A stretch of DNA of 64,000 bases, from NCBI RefSeq assembly GCF_009494395.1, contig NZ_VZCB01000057.1, positions 1 to 64,000 on the forward strand, read 5' to 3'. How positions within the stretch are numbered: position 1 is the stretch's first letter; every line of letters begins with the position of its first letter. The notes below the pieces were generated by a model, which did no database searches, was not told the DNA's origin, and was given only the letters and a program-made list of their open reading frames with translations. The translations under genes and the position numbers were made by a program. This DNA is from Segatella copri. GTDB lineage: Bacteria; Bacteroidota; Bacteroidia; Bacteroidales; Bacteroidaceae. Shown here one piece after another: positions 51,783 to 60,594 of this stretch.

Positions 51783-54029
51783 CTATACCGCCCACGGCTC
51801 CACATCCTTCGGCAGTATCTTGCGCTGAAGGCGCTCGGCGATGCAGTCTTCCTCCGAATCGCGCTCGTCATACCTGCCGCACGGCTGGCGAACATACAAT
51901 ACCTTGCCCGGCTGGCAGAACTCCTGATCTCTCACCTTCAGCATTTCTACGATGGTATACGACTTGCCCTCTTCCGGCTTGTTCATGCGCCTTACCGTGA
52001 ACAGGAAATCGGCGAGGTTAGCCCACTGGGCACTGCCCGCAATGGAATAGATGTCGAGCGGAGGAAACGACTCATGACCGTCCTTGTACTGGATTCTCGG
52101 ATGAGCCACCACTATCGTCCATACCCGTCGGGCACGGCTCCATGCCTGCAGCTTCGTCAGCATCAGCCTCACCTTCTCCGTTTCCGTGGCTCGGCTGCCG
52201 CCCTCCGTCATGTCGATGAATACGTACGGGTCTATCACCAGGAAGTCGAGGCCGTGCTTGCGCATGTCGCGCTCAGCCATCGCTATGAAGTAGTCGCTGT
52301 CGGGCAGGCGTGTCTTCGTGTCGAAATCCACCATGTGCTGCGTCAGGTAGCTGATAACCTTGCTGTTCACCTCCCTGGCATCTCTCTCCTCCATAGTCTG
52401 GTCCATGCTGGCGGTGTCTTCCACTCCCAGTGCCACCCTCGCTATCTCCCTGACGTGCTTCGCCTTGACAGGTTTTTCGAAGGAGAAGAACGCCACGCGC
52501 TTCTGGCGCTGGAACATCAGATGAGCCATCATGCAGTTCAGAAAATCGGTCTTTCCGGAGTTCGGGATGCCCGTCAGGATGATGAGTCCGCCGTCGGAGG
52601 TAGGGTGGAAGATGCGGTCGGTGAGCATGCCCATGCCCACGTCATATCCCTTGTCGTAGTTGCCCATCATCACCTCCAGGATATCGGGTTCGTGCTGGTG
52701 CAGGTCGTAGATGTCCTGCGCCGCCACGTCTTCCGCCTCCTGTATGATTCGCCTCACCTCGTTGGCTCCGAAGGCGGCATAAACGTCGCTGATGTCCTTG
52801 CGGTTGCCGGAGAGATGCACCACCTTGGCGCGTGCGGTATAGGCGTTGAGCAGCGCCTTCACCATGCCTCTGCCGGGGCGGTCGGTATCTCCGCAGATGA
52901 TGATTTCCTCCACCTGGGCTATCCATTCCTCGAAGGCCTCGTGGCTCTCGTCGATGTTGGTCTGGGCGCCGTTGGCGATGCTCAGCACGTAGGGGAATCC
53001 GCAGCTCATCAGCGTCAGCCGGTCCTTCTCGCCCTCGGTGATGATGAGCTGACTGACGGGTTCGGCATCGGGACGGATGGGGTTGATGCTGTCGATGCCG
53101 TAGGGGGCGCAGGGCTTGGTGGGCGACTCCTGGGCGAAGTCCTTGGACCATTCTCCGGTGATGGGGTTGAGGACGACGGAGCGGAATTTCACGTTGATGA
53201 TCTTGCCGTCCAGATAGTTGCAGTAGGCGATGGCTGGGACGAGGGTGATGCCGTGAGGGTCTTCGCTCTTCCCGTCGTCGGCTTTCTTGTGCATGTAGGC
53301 GCACATCACTCCCGCTTTCTTCACCGTTTCGGGGTCCAGTTTCATCGCCTGTATGTAGCTCTTCACCTGGTTCTGCAGGGCTTCAATTTCCTTGGGCTGG
53401 AGCAGCGGGCGTGCCTTGGGACAGGTGATGGCGAGCTGGGGCGAGTGGAAATGCTCCAGGAACTGCTGGCGTTCCTCATCGCTTTCCAGGGGGTAGATGG
53501 GGTAGAGCCAGGAGCGCACCTCCTCGTTGATTTCCTTGTAGTCGCTGGATACCATGGGCACGTAGTTCTTGTCCTTCTGCTGGTTGGCTTTCTGCTTGCT
53601 GGCTCTGGCGTAGTAGGCTCCGTCGATGCGTGAGGATTCCTGGTGGTTGAGGGCTTTCATCTCCTCGAGCATGCCGCTGCAGTTGCATCTCCAGCAGTGG
53701 AAGTATCCGTTGCTTCTTTTCACGAAGCATCTGCGGCTGCTGCATTTGGGGCAGGTAACCTGGACGTCGAGTCCGCCCTTGGTGATCTGTTTGATGGCAT
53801 CGGTGGTGATGGCCTGCAGGTTTTTCAGGTTTACGGGTTGCTCTTCGGGATTGCCGGAGTTCTCGTTTGTGGCGTCGATGTCATCGGAAGCTTTTTGGGC
53901 GATTCCGTTGTGCTGCTGTTCGTACTCGAGATAGAGCTTTCTTTTTTCATCAGGAATCTTTTCCTTGATTTCGGGGAAGTCGGTAGCGTAATATCGTGGC
54001 TTCTCATTGTGACAATCTTCTTGTTTCAT
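51783..54029 (-). CDS. T7 gp4-like primase-helicase, 748 aa
   Basis: Replicative enzyme joining primase and DnaB-type helicase. Zinc ribbon with C93, C96, C112 and C115 (VTCPKC and HCWRC); Toprim domain at about 325-420 with LIITEGEKDR and IIICGDTDRPGRG; RecA-like helicase domain from about 465 with Walker A GIPNSGKTD (487-495) and Walker B FLVIDPY. Such proteins serve phages, plasmids or integrated elements. Upstream in the same direction are a 378-aa and a 164-aa hypothetical protein; no capsid, terminase, integrase or origin-binding protein is recognisable in the window. Confidence 0.85.
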   Translation of the reverse strand: MKQEDCHNEKPRYYATDFPEIKEKIPDEKRKLYLEYEQQHNGIAQKASDDIDATNENSGNPEEQPVNLKNLQAITTDAIKQITKGGLDVQVTCPKCSSRRCFVKRSNGYFHCWRCNCSGMLEEMKALNHQESSRIDGAYYARASKQKANQQKDKNYVPMVSSDYKEINEEVRSWLYPIYPLESDEERQQFLEHFHSPQLAITCPKARPLLQPKEIEALQNQVKSYIQAMKLDPETVKKAGVMCAYMHKKADDGKSEDPHGITLVPAIAYCNYLDGKIINVKFRSVVLNPITGEWSKDFAQESPTKPCAPYGIDSINPIRPDAEPVSQLIITEGEKDRLTLMSCGFPYVLSIANGAQTNIDESHEAFEEWIAQVEEIIICGDTDRPGRGMVKALLNAYTARAKVVHLSGNRKDISDVYAAFGANEVRRIIQEAEDVAAQDIYDLHQHEPDILEVMMGNYDKGYDVGMGMLTDRIFHPTSDGGLIILTGIPNSGKTDFLNCMMAHLMFQRQKRVAFFSFEKPVKAKHVREIARVALGVEDTASMDQTMEERDAREVNSKVISYLTQHMVDFDTKTRLPDSDYFIAMAERDMRKHGLDFLVIDPYVFIDMTEGGSRATETEKVRLMLTKLQAWSRARRVWTIVVAHPRIQYKDGHESFPPLDIYSIAGSAQWANLADFLFTVRRMNKPEEGKSYTIVEMLKVRDQEFCQPGKVLYVRQPCGRYDERDSEEDCIAERLQRKILPKDVEPWAV

Positions 54030-54070
54030 AGGTTGATATTGAATTTGCGTTTAATGATTGTTGTTTTTAG

Positions 54071-54158
54071 GCACGGATTACACGGATATTTTTCTGTGAT
54101 TATAGTCGCTTTACTTACATTAGCGTCATAAATCCGTGTAATCCGTGTAATCCGTGCC
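54071..54158. repeat. dispersed palindrome family A, divergent copy 5
   Basis: GCACGGATTACACGGAT at 54071-54087 and AATCCGTGTAATCCGTGTAA followed by TCCGTGC at 54131-54157. Same architecture as family A with CGGAT in place of CAGAT. Confidence 0.7.
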
Positions 54159-54174
54159 TTATCTATGTTCTAGG

Positions 54175-55311
54175 CTACTGGTTCCATTTCTTTGCAAACT
54201 TGTTCCATGCGGCTGAATCCGAAGGTCTTGGCGGTGCCTCATTCGGTATTCGGATCTGCTTGATGGTTCCGTCTTTGTTTCTGACGTCATAGAATCTCTG
54301 TTCCGTTGCCTTGTCCTGGTATTCGTATGCGGAGACAGGTCGGTTCTGTCGAATCATCTCGGCAGCGTGCTGCATCATGTAGAGTCGGGTATCGCTGACG
54401 GCAGCAGAAATCTTCTTCTGCATGAAATCTTTTTGGATGAGATTCTTGATCCAGCAGCTCTGTCCCAGCAGCGTAGGAATCTTCATCATTCTTTCGCTGT
54501 GCTCCAGGAGGTAAGGGTAGAGGTAGGCGTTGAAGAACTGACGGGTAGCCATGGTTGCGGGGCATGCCGCCTTCTTGTCGATGTATAGCTCCGGCATCAG
54601 TTTCAGCGTAGTTTCGTTGATGGTTTCCACGATGTTGGTGTAGGCATCCTGGTCGGTAGCGATGTAGTTGATGAGCGACTTGGCTGCGGCTTCGATGCGG
54701 GCCTTCTGTTCGGGCGAAAAATTCTGGAAATTTTGTGCGCTAACATAATAGCTATATACTTTCTTTTTTATATTTTTCTTTATTATATTATCATATAGGG
54801 AGTTATAGCGCACAGAATTTGCCGGATTTTGTGTTGAGCCAGACTGAATTTGCGTTGCATTTGGAGCCGTTCCGTCATTGCCTGGCTGTTCAGAAGCGTT
54901 ATCTACAACCATGTCTTCTTCCTTTTCTTCATGCCATATTGGGGTATAAAAAGCGAATAGATTCTTGATGTTGTGTTCAGCTTTATTATCTTTCCAAATG
55001 TAGCCAAATCCCTTGCTTCGCAATATGATATTAAGAAAATCAGTTTTGCTGCCATAGCGCAAACCTCTGGAAATATTATAAAAATTCCCGCATGGATACA
55101 CTTTGTTCAAATCCATCCAGGCTGGTTCTCCCAGGTATAGCAGCATCATCTTGCGGATATTGCAATCCGTAAGTCCATTCGTATGCCATGTTGCCATCAA
55201 TCTGCGAACCAGTTTGATGTCAACTGTAGTAGTGAGCGGCTTGATCGTGAAGTCGTTCCCGGCACTGTATCCCGTGCCTCCGGAATTGTCATTTGTTTGT
55301 GTTGTCATCAT
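54175..55311 (-). CDS. hypothetical protein of the primase-helicase module, 378 aa
   Basis: No confident family. The N-terminal third (KLVRRLMATWHTNGLTDCNIRKMMLLYLG) looks like a winged-helix DNA-binding region as in phage replisome organisers; a low-complexity N/Q/S/T linker spans about 135-170; the C-terminal part is helical and rich in aromatic residues. It lies just before the primase-helicase gene, with a palindromic repeat between them, suggesting a loader or origin-binding role. Confidence 0.55.
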   Translation of the reverse strand: MMTTQTNDNSGGTGYSAGNDFTIKPLTTTVDIKLVRRLMATWHTNGLTDCNIRKMMLLYLGEPAWMDLNKVYPCGNFYNISRGLRYGSKTDFLNIILRSKGFGYIWKDNKAEHNIKNLFAFYTPIWHEEKEEDMVVDNASEQPGNDGTAPNATQIQSGSTQNPANSVRYNSLYDNIIKKNIKKKVYSYYVSAQNFQNFSPEQKARIEAAAKSLINYIATDQDAYTNIVETINETTLKLMPELYIDKKAACPATMATRQFFNAYLYPYLLEHSERMMKIPTLLGQSCWIKNLIQKDFMQKKISAAVSDTRLYMMQHAAEMIRQNRPVSAYEYQDKATEQRFYDVRNKDGTIKQIRIPNEAPPRPSDSAAWNKFAKKWNQ

Positions 55312-55323
55312 AATTCAATTTGT

Positions 55324-55818
55324 TTATAAATTTGTATAAGATTGATAAAAATCATTACATGCATTCATCGCTTCGTCTATATCCTTCAGGTCTTCCACCA
55401 GATACTGTCCGAAGCTCCCGAATGCTGCGATAAACTCCGCTCTCAGCTGTTCCTGCTGGTCGGTGTCATCTATTCTGCATACAGCACAAGGGCAGATTTT
55501 CTTCTTGGTCATATGCCGTAAAGCTTCATGCTTATTCAAGTCTGGGATGAGCGTGATAATGGTGATAGCCAATCGTTTAGCCATATTCTGATGAAGTACT
55601 TTATCAGTATTACATTTCAGGATTTTTCCTATCTGTCCATTTCCCATTCCAGCCCTCTTTGTGATAGTGCCTTTACAGATGTTGTTCAGTTTCAGAATCC
55701 TCAGTATAAACTGTATGATTCTATCCGTCTGAGCTCTTTCAGCCTTCCATTCTATCATATAAGCTGGTGATTTTTCTGCTTTTTGAGCATCAAAATTATT
55801 GAAAATATTCTCTGCCAT
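55324..55818 (-). CDS. hypothetical regulatory-like protein, 164 aa
   Basis: The segment LNNICKGTITKRAGMGNGQIGKILKC resembles a helix-turn-helix; a CPCAVC cysteine cluster follows near residue 113. First gene of the leftward module and only 12 bp before the 378-aa gene. It may control the module. Not assigned to a known family. Confidence 0.55.
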   Translation of the reverse strand: MAENIFNNFDAQKAEKSPAYMIEWKAERAQTDRIIQFILRILKLNNICKGTITKRAGMGNGQIGKILKCNTDKVLHQNMAKRLAITIITLIPDLNKHEALRHMTKKKICPCAVCRIDDTDQQEQLRAEFIAAFGSFGQYLVEDLKDIDEAMNACNDFYQSYTNL

Positions 55819-56062
55819 GTTCTTTTGTTAGTTGTTCTATTTTTTATTCTTTTTATCTACTGCAAAGTAACAAAAAATAGCTGAACCGGCAACGATTCTT
55901 TCCACTTCCCCCTCTAGGGGCGTAAGTGGAAAAACTAATTTTGAAGGATGGTTGATTATCCCGAAAAGGGGATATTTGGGTTGGATACAACCTCTTCTCT
56001 GTGTCTTGCCACGCTCGACATAAATACGTCGATAGAACCCGTATTGATGATTGAATATTTTA

Positions 56063-56148
56063 AGTCCCACAGATTTCACAGATTTACACAGATTTCATTC
56101 TGATGTGCGAGAAAAAATCTGTGTAAATCTGTGAAATCTGTGGGACTT
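56063..56148. repeat. dispersed palindrome family A, copy 6
   Basis: AGTCCCACAGATTTCACAGA... and ...AAATCTGTGAAATCTGTGGG, then ACTTTT. The rest of the 55819-56405 gap holds only the promoter below and a small GATTATCCC/GGGGATA-type hairpin near 55951-55970. Confidence 0.85.
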
Positions 56149-56324
56149 TTGAATAATATCTCTGTGGGGTAGAGGTAAAGATGAGTCGCGATTATTATGC
56201 AATGGCAGGAACCATCGGACCGTATAGGACGACTGGCAAACTGTTAAGAAACCTCCATATATTCAGTGAAAGTTCAAAATCTATTTGATTTTTCAACATG
56301 TTCTGAAACTTTTCCCCGATTTCC

Positions 56325-56355
56325 TTGCGTGTTTCAAAATAAAAACTTATCTTTG
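56325..56355 (+). promoter_or_regulatory. promoter of the BspA-like gene
   Basis: TTG at 56325-56327, 20-bp spacer, TATCTTTG at 56348-56355. Confidence 0.65.
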
Positions 56356-56405
56356 CGGTGACGTTTTAAAAAGAAAATAAAGAATAATACTCATTAATAA
56401 ATTAT

Positions 56406-58139
56406 ATGATTATGATGGATTTTACTTTATCAAATTGTAAGGACTTGGATGTTCGCAAGGTTACTTGTGGCATCACGAAGCGTTTTGCCATTCTTCTGGT
56501 CATGCTGGTTATGATTACGAGCAAAGCATTGGCTGGTGCCAGCTTTGAAGTGATTGATGGATTTAAGTATTTACTAGATTCGGATACAAAAACGGCAACA
56601 CTTGTACCTAATACAGAAAAATATGCAGGTGATGTTGTGATTCCAGAAAGCGTGAAAGCAAAAGATGGGAATGATTATAAGGTTACGGCTTTTGGTGAAG
56701 ATTGCTTCTCGTGGTGTGTAAAATTAACTTCCATCACGATTCCTTCATCTGTTACTTCGTTGGGGGCTCGGTGTTTCGGTAGTTGTAAGGGCTTAACTTC
56801 CATCACGATTCCTTCATCTGTCACTTCTTTGGGGGCTGAGTGCTTCGCTTATTGTAGCGGCTTAACTTCCATCACGATTCCTTCATCTGTTACTTCGTTA
56901 GAGGAACATTGCTTCGGTGGTTGTAGCGGCTTGACTTCCATCACGATTCCTTCATCTGTTACTTCTTTGGGGATTGCGTGTTTCAGTGATTGTAAGGGCT
57001 TAACCACCATCACGATTCCTTCATCTGTTACTTCGTTGGGGGAATCCTGCTTCACTGGTTGTAGTGGCTTAACTTCCATCACGATTCCTTCATCTGTCAC
57101 TTCTTTGAGGTTTGGTTGCTTCTGGGGGTGTGTAAAATTAACTTCCATCACGATTCCTTCATCTGTTACTTCGTTGGGGGATGATTGCTTCCATAATTGT
57201 AGTGGCTTAACTTCCATCACGATTCCTTCATCTGTTACTTCATTGGGAAAATCCTGCTTCTCTGGTTGTAGTGGCTTAACTTCCATCACGATTCCTTCAT
57301 CTGTTACTTCGTTGGGGGGTGATTGCTTCAGAGACTGTAGTAGTTTAACTTCCATCACGATTCCTTCATCTGTTACTTCGTTGGGGAAATATTGCTTCTA
57401 TAGTTGTATCAGTTTAACTTCCATCACGATTCCTTCATCTGTTACTTCGTTAGGTATCTTTTGTTTCGTCTATTGTAGCAACCTCGAAAGTATATATTTC
57501 AAAGGTAAAACCCCTAACCGTATAAGCAATGCTTCAATCTCTAAAACATGCATAATATATGTTCCTGCAGAATATCTCCAGGACTACAAAGACGCTTTGG
57601 GGTCTGATTATAAGTATATCTATACTTGGAATCCAAACGAATCTGGCGATGACGACAAGCCTCTTACTCAATGTGCTACTCCATCTGTCTTTTATGGCGC
57701 TGGCAAGTTGAAGTTCTCTTGCGAAACTGCAGGAGCAAAGTATCATTATACTATCAGCGATAAGGATATGGCTACAGATGCACTTAGCGAAGACGGTAAT
57801 GTAAACCTTTCTGCTGCTTATGACATATCTGTATATGCAACAGCTGATGGCTATAAAACATCAGAAAAAGCTAAGGCTACACTATATTGGGTCAATGCCA
57901 ACCTGGAGAATGCAACCAACATCAACCAGGCTAGAACCCGTGGCGTTGTGGCTTCTTCCCATGACGGCATCGTCAGCATTTCGGGCCTTGATAATGGCGA
58001 GGTTGTCAAGTTCTATGCAGCAGATGGTAAGCTTATCGGCTCCTCTTCTGCCGTAGACGGTACCGCATCCTGCGCTGTGTCAGAAACCATGGTTATCGCT
58101 AAATTCGGTGATAATGCCATCAAGGTAGCCATAAAATAA
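56406..58139 (+). CDS. BspA-like leucine-rich-repeat surface protein, 577 aa
   Basis: Signal sequence near residues 24-43 (KRFAILLVMLVMITSKALAG), then LRR_5-type repeats: eleven 23-residue units at about 104-356, each LTSITIPSSVTSL plus a variable CF..C segment. After a closing unit come an Fn3-like/chitobiase-type beta domain (about 415-500) and a C-terminal domain (about 505-577, GIVSISGLDNGEVVKFYAADG) that looks like a type IX secretion sorting domain. BspA-like proteins bind host matrix or other cells. Repeats are almost identical at the DNA level, so length may vary between strains. Confidence 0.85.
   Translation: MIMMDFTLSNCKDLDVRKVTCGITKRFAILLVMLVMITSKALAGASFEVIDGFKYLLDSDTKTATLVPNTEKYAGDVVIPESVKAKDGNDYKVTAFGEDCFSWCVKLTSITIPSSVTSLGARCFGSCKGLTSITIPSSVTSLGAECFAYCSGLTSITIPSSVTSLEEHCFGGCSGLTSITIPSSVTSLGIACFSDCKGLTTITIPSSVTSLGESCFTGCSGLTSITIPSSVTSLRFGCFWGCVKLTSITIPSSVTSLGDDCFHNCSGLTSITIPSSVTSLGKSCFSGCSGLTSITIPSSVTSLGGDCFRDCSSLTSITIPSSVTSLGKYCFYSCISLTSITIPSSVTSLGIFCFVYCSNLESIYFKGKTPNRISNASISKTCIIYVPAEYLQDYKDALGSDYKYIYTWNPNESGDDDKPLTQCATPSVFYGAGKLKFSCETAGAKYHYTISDKDMATDALSEDGNVNLSAAYDISVYATADGYKTSEKAKATLYWVNANLENATNINQARTRGVVASSHDGIVSISGLDNGEVVKFYAADGKLIGSSSAVDGTASCAVSETMVIAKFGDNAIKVAIK
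56715..57473 (+). repeat. eleven 69-bp in-frame tandem repeats
   Basis: Each unit carries the same core, TCCATCACGATTCCTTCATC, followed by TGT(T/C)ACTTC(G/T)TT; the variable part of each unit encodes the solvent-exposed positions. Confidence 0.95.
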
Positions 58140-58147
58140 GCGTTTAA

Positions 58148-58164
58148 GGTCACAAATTGTGATT
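58148..58164. promoter_or_regulatory. probable operator of the ORF6N gene
   Basis: GGTCACAAATTGTGATT, 18 bases before the ATG at 58183. Perfect TCACAA-A-TTGTGA inverted repeat; two further copies lie inside the coding region at 58221-58237 and 58443-58459. Confidence 0.5.
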
Positions 58165-58182
58165 TTGAAAATTGATATAAAT

Positions 58183-59139
58183 ATGGCAGATAATAATGAA
58201 CATCAAGATAAAGGAGAACTGGTCACAAATTGTGACCGGTTACAAAATGATGAAGTCGTAGTTACCACTCCTGTAGAAAGTCGAATAATGTCTATTCGTG
58301 GAAATCAAATTATGATAGACAGAGACTTGGCTGAACTTTACGGAGTGGAAACTAAAAGATTAAACGAGGCTGTAAAACGTAATATAGAACGTTTCCCTGA
58401 GCGTTTCCGTTTTCAACTAACTAAGGAGGAAATGGCTGAACTGGTCGCAAATTGCGACCGGTTCAATAGTTTGAAGCACTCAACAGTTCGTTCATATGCT
58501 TTCACTGAGCAGGGAGTGGCTATGCTCTCCACTGTTCTTAGAAGTGAAACCGCAATTCGTGTAAGCATACGAATTATGGATGCATTTGTTGCAATGAGAC
58601 GTTTCATGGTGACAAATGCAGATGTTTTCCAACGTCTTTCAACAATGGAGTACCATCAACTGGAAATGCAGCAACATCAGCAGGAAACAGACAAACGCAT
58701 TGACGAGGTATTCCGCAGATTGGACGAGGGTAATGCAAAGCCGAAGCAGGGTGTGTTCTACAATGGGCAAGTTTATGATGCCTATACTTTCGTGTCTGAC
58801 TTGATTAAGAGTGCGAAGAAACGTATTATCCTTATCGACAACTATGTTGACGAGACAGTATTGACATTGCTCGATAAAAGAGAAAATGGTGTGTCTGCGG
58901 TCATCTATACTCAGCAGATAAGTCGTCAGTTCCAGCTTGACATAGAGCGTCATAACGCTCAATATGCACCGATTGATGTTGAAACATTCCGTTTATCACA
59001 TGACCGCTTCCTTTGTATAGATGATGATGTGTATCATATAGGAGCATCTATCAAGGACTTGGGCAAAAAGTGGTTCGGATTCTCAAAGATGGAGATACTT
59101 ACACCAGGTGAATTGGTGGAAAGAATCAACAGAGAGTAA
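58183..59139 (+). CDS. ORF6N-domain protein with phospholipase-D-like C-terminal region, 318 aa
   Basis: N-terminal ORF6N DNA-binding domain (about residues 33-135): RGNQIMIDRDLAELYGVETKRLNEAVKRN and RSYAFTEQGVAMLS are the family signature. A coiled-coil linker follows (about 150-190). The C-terminal part (about 200-318) contains KRIILIDNYVDETVLTLL and a later SHDRFLCID...YHIGASIKDLGKK stretch that resembles a PLD-type fold, where SHDRF takes the place of HxK. Start at 58183 is chosen over 58159. ORF6N proteins come from phages and mobile elements but are frequent as solitary bacterial genes. Confidence 0.85.
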   Translation: MADNNEHQDKGELVTNCDRLQNDEVVVTTPVESRIMSIRGNQIMIDRDLAELYGVETKRLNEAVKRNIERFPERFRFQLTKEEMAELVANCDRFNSLKHSTVRSYAFTEQGVAMLSTVLRSETAIRVSIRIMDAFVAMRRFMVTNADVFQRLSTMEYHQLEMQQHQQETDKRIDEVFRRLDEGNAKPKQGVFYNGQVYDAYTFVSDLIKSAKKRIILIDNYVDETVLTLLDKRENGVSAVIYTQQISRQFQLDIERHNAQYAPIDVETFRLSHDRFLCIDDDVYHIGASIKDLGKKWFGFSKMEILTPGELVERINRE

Positions 59140-59240
59140 GACGTTTCTATATGTAAATCAATAATATATGATAGGAGAAATTTGTGGATTTCAAGGATAT
59201 GTGGATGAAATTAGAGGATTAGCAGAAATACTCAAATTGC

Positions 59241-59340
59241 GATTTTAAAGCTTTTGCCCTTACAGGGCGCCTTGTTTGTAACTGCATATACCCCAGGGCG
59301 TTGCCCTGGGCTAGGAGCTTCTGCCCTTTCAGGGCGTATT
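59241..59340. repeat. dispersed repeat family B, composite copy 4
   Basis: GATTTTAAAGCTTTTGCCCT then TACAGGGCG (59241-59269), then CCCCAGGGCGTTGCCCTGGG (59291-59310), then CTGCCCTTTCAGGGCGTATT (59321-59340). Three related palindromes in a row. Confidence 0.75.
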
Positions 59341-59413
59341 GGGTAATTTCAACCGTACAGGTAGAAATTTGGCGGAATCAAAATTAGTAAAGAAAAAATA
59401 AAATAGAGGAAGA

Positions 59414-60322
59414 ATGACAAAAATAAGTAGTTTGTTTGTATGTGGATTGCTTGTAATAACTGCGTTTACGCTGGTTTCATGCAATTCTGAGAATGAAATT
59501 CCGACGGTAACAGAAAACGAATTACCAGAGGTAATAGCTCAAGACTTCAATAGTCGCTACGGAGACAACACCATAGAACACGTTTATACGGGTTCTGACT
59601 TTTACCGCCACACAGGGCAACAGGAAACGATGGTCTATTCCAAGGACAAGGCAGGAAATGAATTGTTTGTGGCATACGTGGATAACGTGTGGAACCGCAC
59701 TGTGCAAACCCTGTCAGCCATTAATGATTTGCCCGATGCCGTGCGGTGGAGCTTTTTTAAGGAAGTCCCCAATGCTACCAAATACGAGTTTAGGAAGATA
59801 AATGAAGTGTCACAGGCTTGCATAAGCGGCACATACTATGAGCTGTGTTATCTTCTTTATGATTCGGTCTTTGCTAATGACTCGTCCATACCAAGCCTCC
59901 ACACGCTTGTTATCGACAGTGAAGGCACGGTTATTAAGTCGTGCGGATATGAACTGAACAACTCCGCATATGTGCGTCCGCTTCCTTCCGACATAGAATG
60001 GATTTCTGAGCGTTACAGTGCTGCTGTTGTTCTCGGGTATGTAAACGATATGGGCTATGACGAATATCTCATCATGCACAACGGAGTGTTGAAGTCTGTT
60101 TCGTTCGATTCAAACAGCATTGACACAAGATGGAAAGAAACGAGATATGCTTTGCCTAAAGACATCGTTGTTCCAAGCCGCGTGCTTGACACTTTGCACA
60201 GGCTTCATTCCGATTTCACTTATACGGAAGTCTCATTTACAGAAACCCCGACTGGCAACTATTATACCTTTATAGATGGAACGAGAAAAGACCGTTTGGG
60301 TTATAATATAGGTGTGGACTAA
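59414..60322 (+). CDS. PepSY-like-domain lipoprotein, 302 aa
   Basis: Lipobox LVSC (residues 20-23). The mature part has about two or three repeats of the pattern LP..(I/V)...(F/S)....NA..Y.., as in the PepSY-like (BLIP-like) domains of Bacteroidota (LPEVIAQDFNSRYGDNTIEH; LPDAVRWSFFKEVPNATKYE; ISERYSAAVVLGYVNDMGYD). Probable periplasmic or surface inhibitor- or binding-type domain; ligand unknown. No clear promoter match found. Confidence 0.6.
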   Translation: MTKISSLFVCGLLVITAFTLVSCNSENEIPTVTENELPEVIAQDFNSRYGDNTIEHVYTGSDFYRHTGQQETMVYSKDKAGNELFVAYVDNVWNRTVQTLSAINDLPDAVRWSFFKEVPNATKYEFRKINEVSQACISGTYYELCYLLYDSVFANDSSIPSLHTLVIDSEGTVIKSCGYELNNSAYVRPLPSDIEWISERYSAAVVLGYVNDMGYDEYLIMHNGVLKSVSFDSNSIDTRWKETRYALPKDIVVPSRVLDTLHRLHSDFTYTEVSFTETPTGNYYTFIDGTRKDRLGYNIGVD

Positions 60323-60389
60323 GTTTTCGTAGCCTCCCGTTAGGCGTTTCGACGGATTTCAAATCCGCCGGGACGGGTGACAGCGAAGA

Positions 60390-60420
60390 AAAATCTGCGT
60401 TATCTGCGAAATCTGCGTGG
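60390..60420. repeat. dispersed repeat family A, one-sided copy 7
   Basis: AAAATCTGCGTTATCTGCGA followed by AATCTGCGTGG, a single arm without its partner. Confidence 0.55.
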
Positions 60421-60483
60421 GTTTAAAAAATAGCAAGAATGTTCCGATGAATAAACCAATCCTCCGATGAATAAACAAAAAAA

Positions 60484-60511
60484 TCCCGGCACTTCTCACG
60501 AAGAGCCGGGA
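60484..60511 (-). terminator. terminator of rpsA
   Basis: TCCCGGC (60484-60490) pairs with GCCGGGA (60505-60511), with a seven-T run following on the minus strand. Confidence 0.75.
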
Positions 60512-60594
60512 AAAAAGCAATCTTTTAAACAAAATTATTAACAATAGGGAATGTAAAACAACAAACCCTTATTGGTGTATTTTATACATCAAAC

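Noticed and set aside
52074..53633. 519-codon ORF antisense to the primase-helicase gene
   Set aside because: Composition heavy in His, Val and Leu without motifs; the minus strand carries zinc, Toprim and Walker motifs in order.
56849..57358. 169-codon repetitive ORF antisense to the BspA-like gene
   Set aside because: It arises because the 69-bp repeat keeps several frames open; no promoter.
56715..57473. regular repeats as a possible CRISPR array
   Set aside because: The unit is 69 bp with no conserved-repeat/unique-spacer partition of CRISPR type, lies in frame inside a secreted LRR protein, and no cas gene is present.
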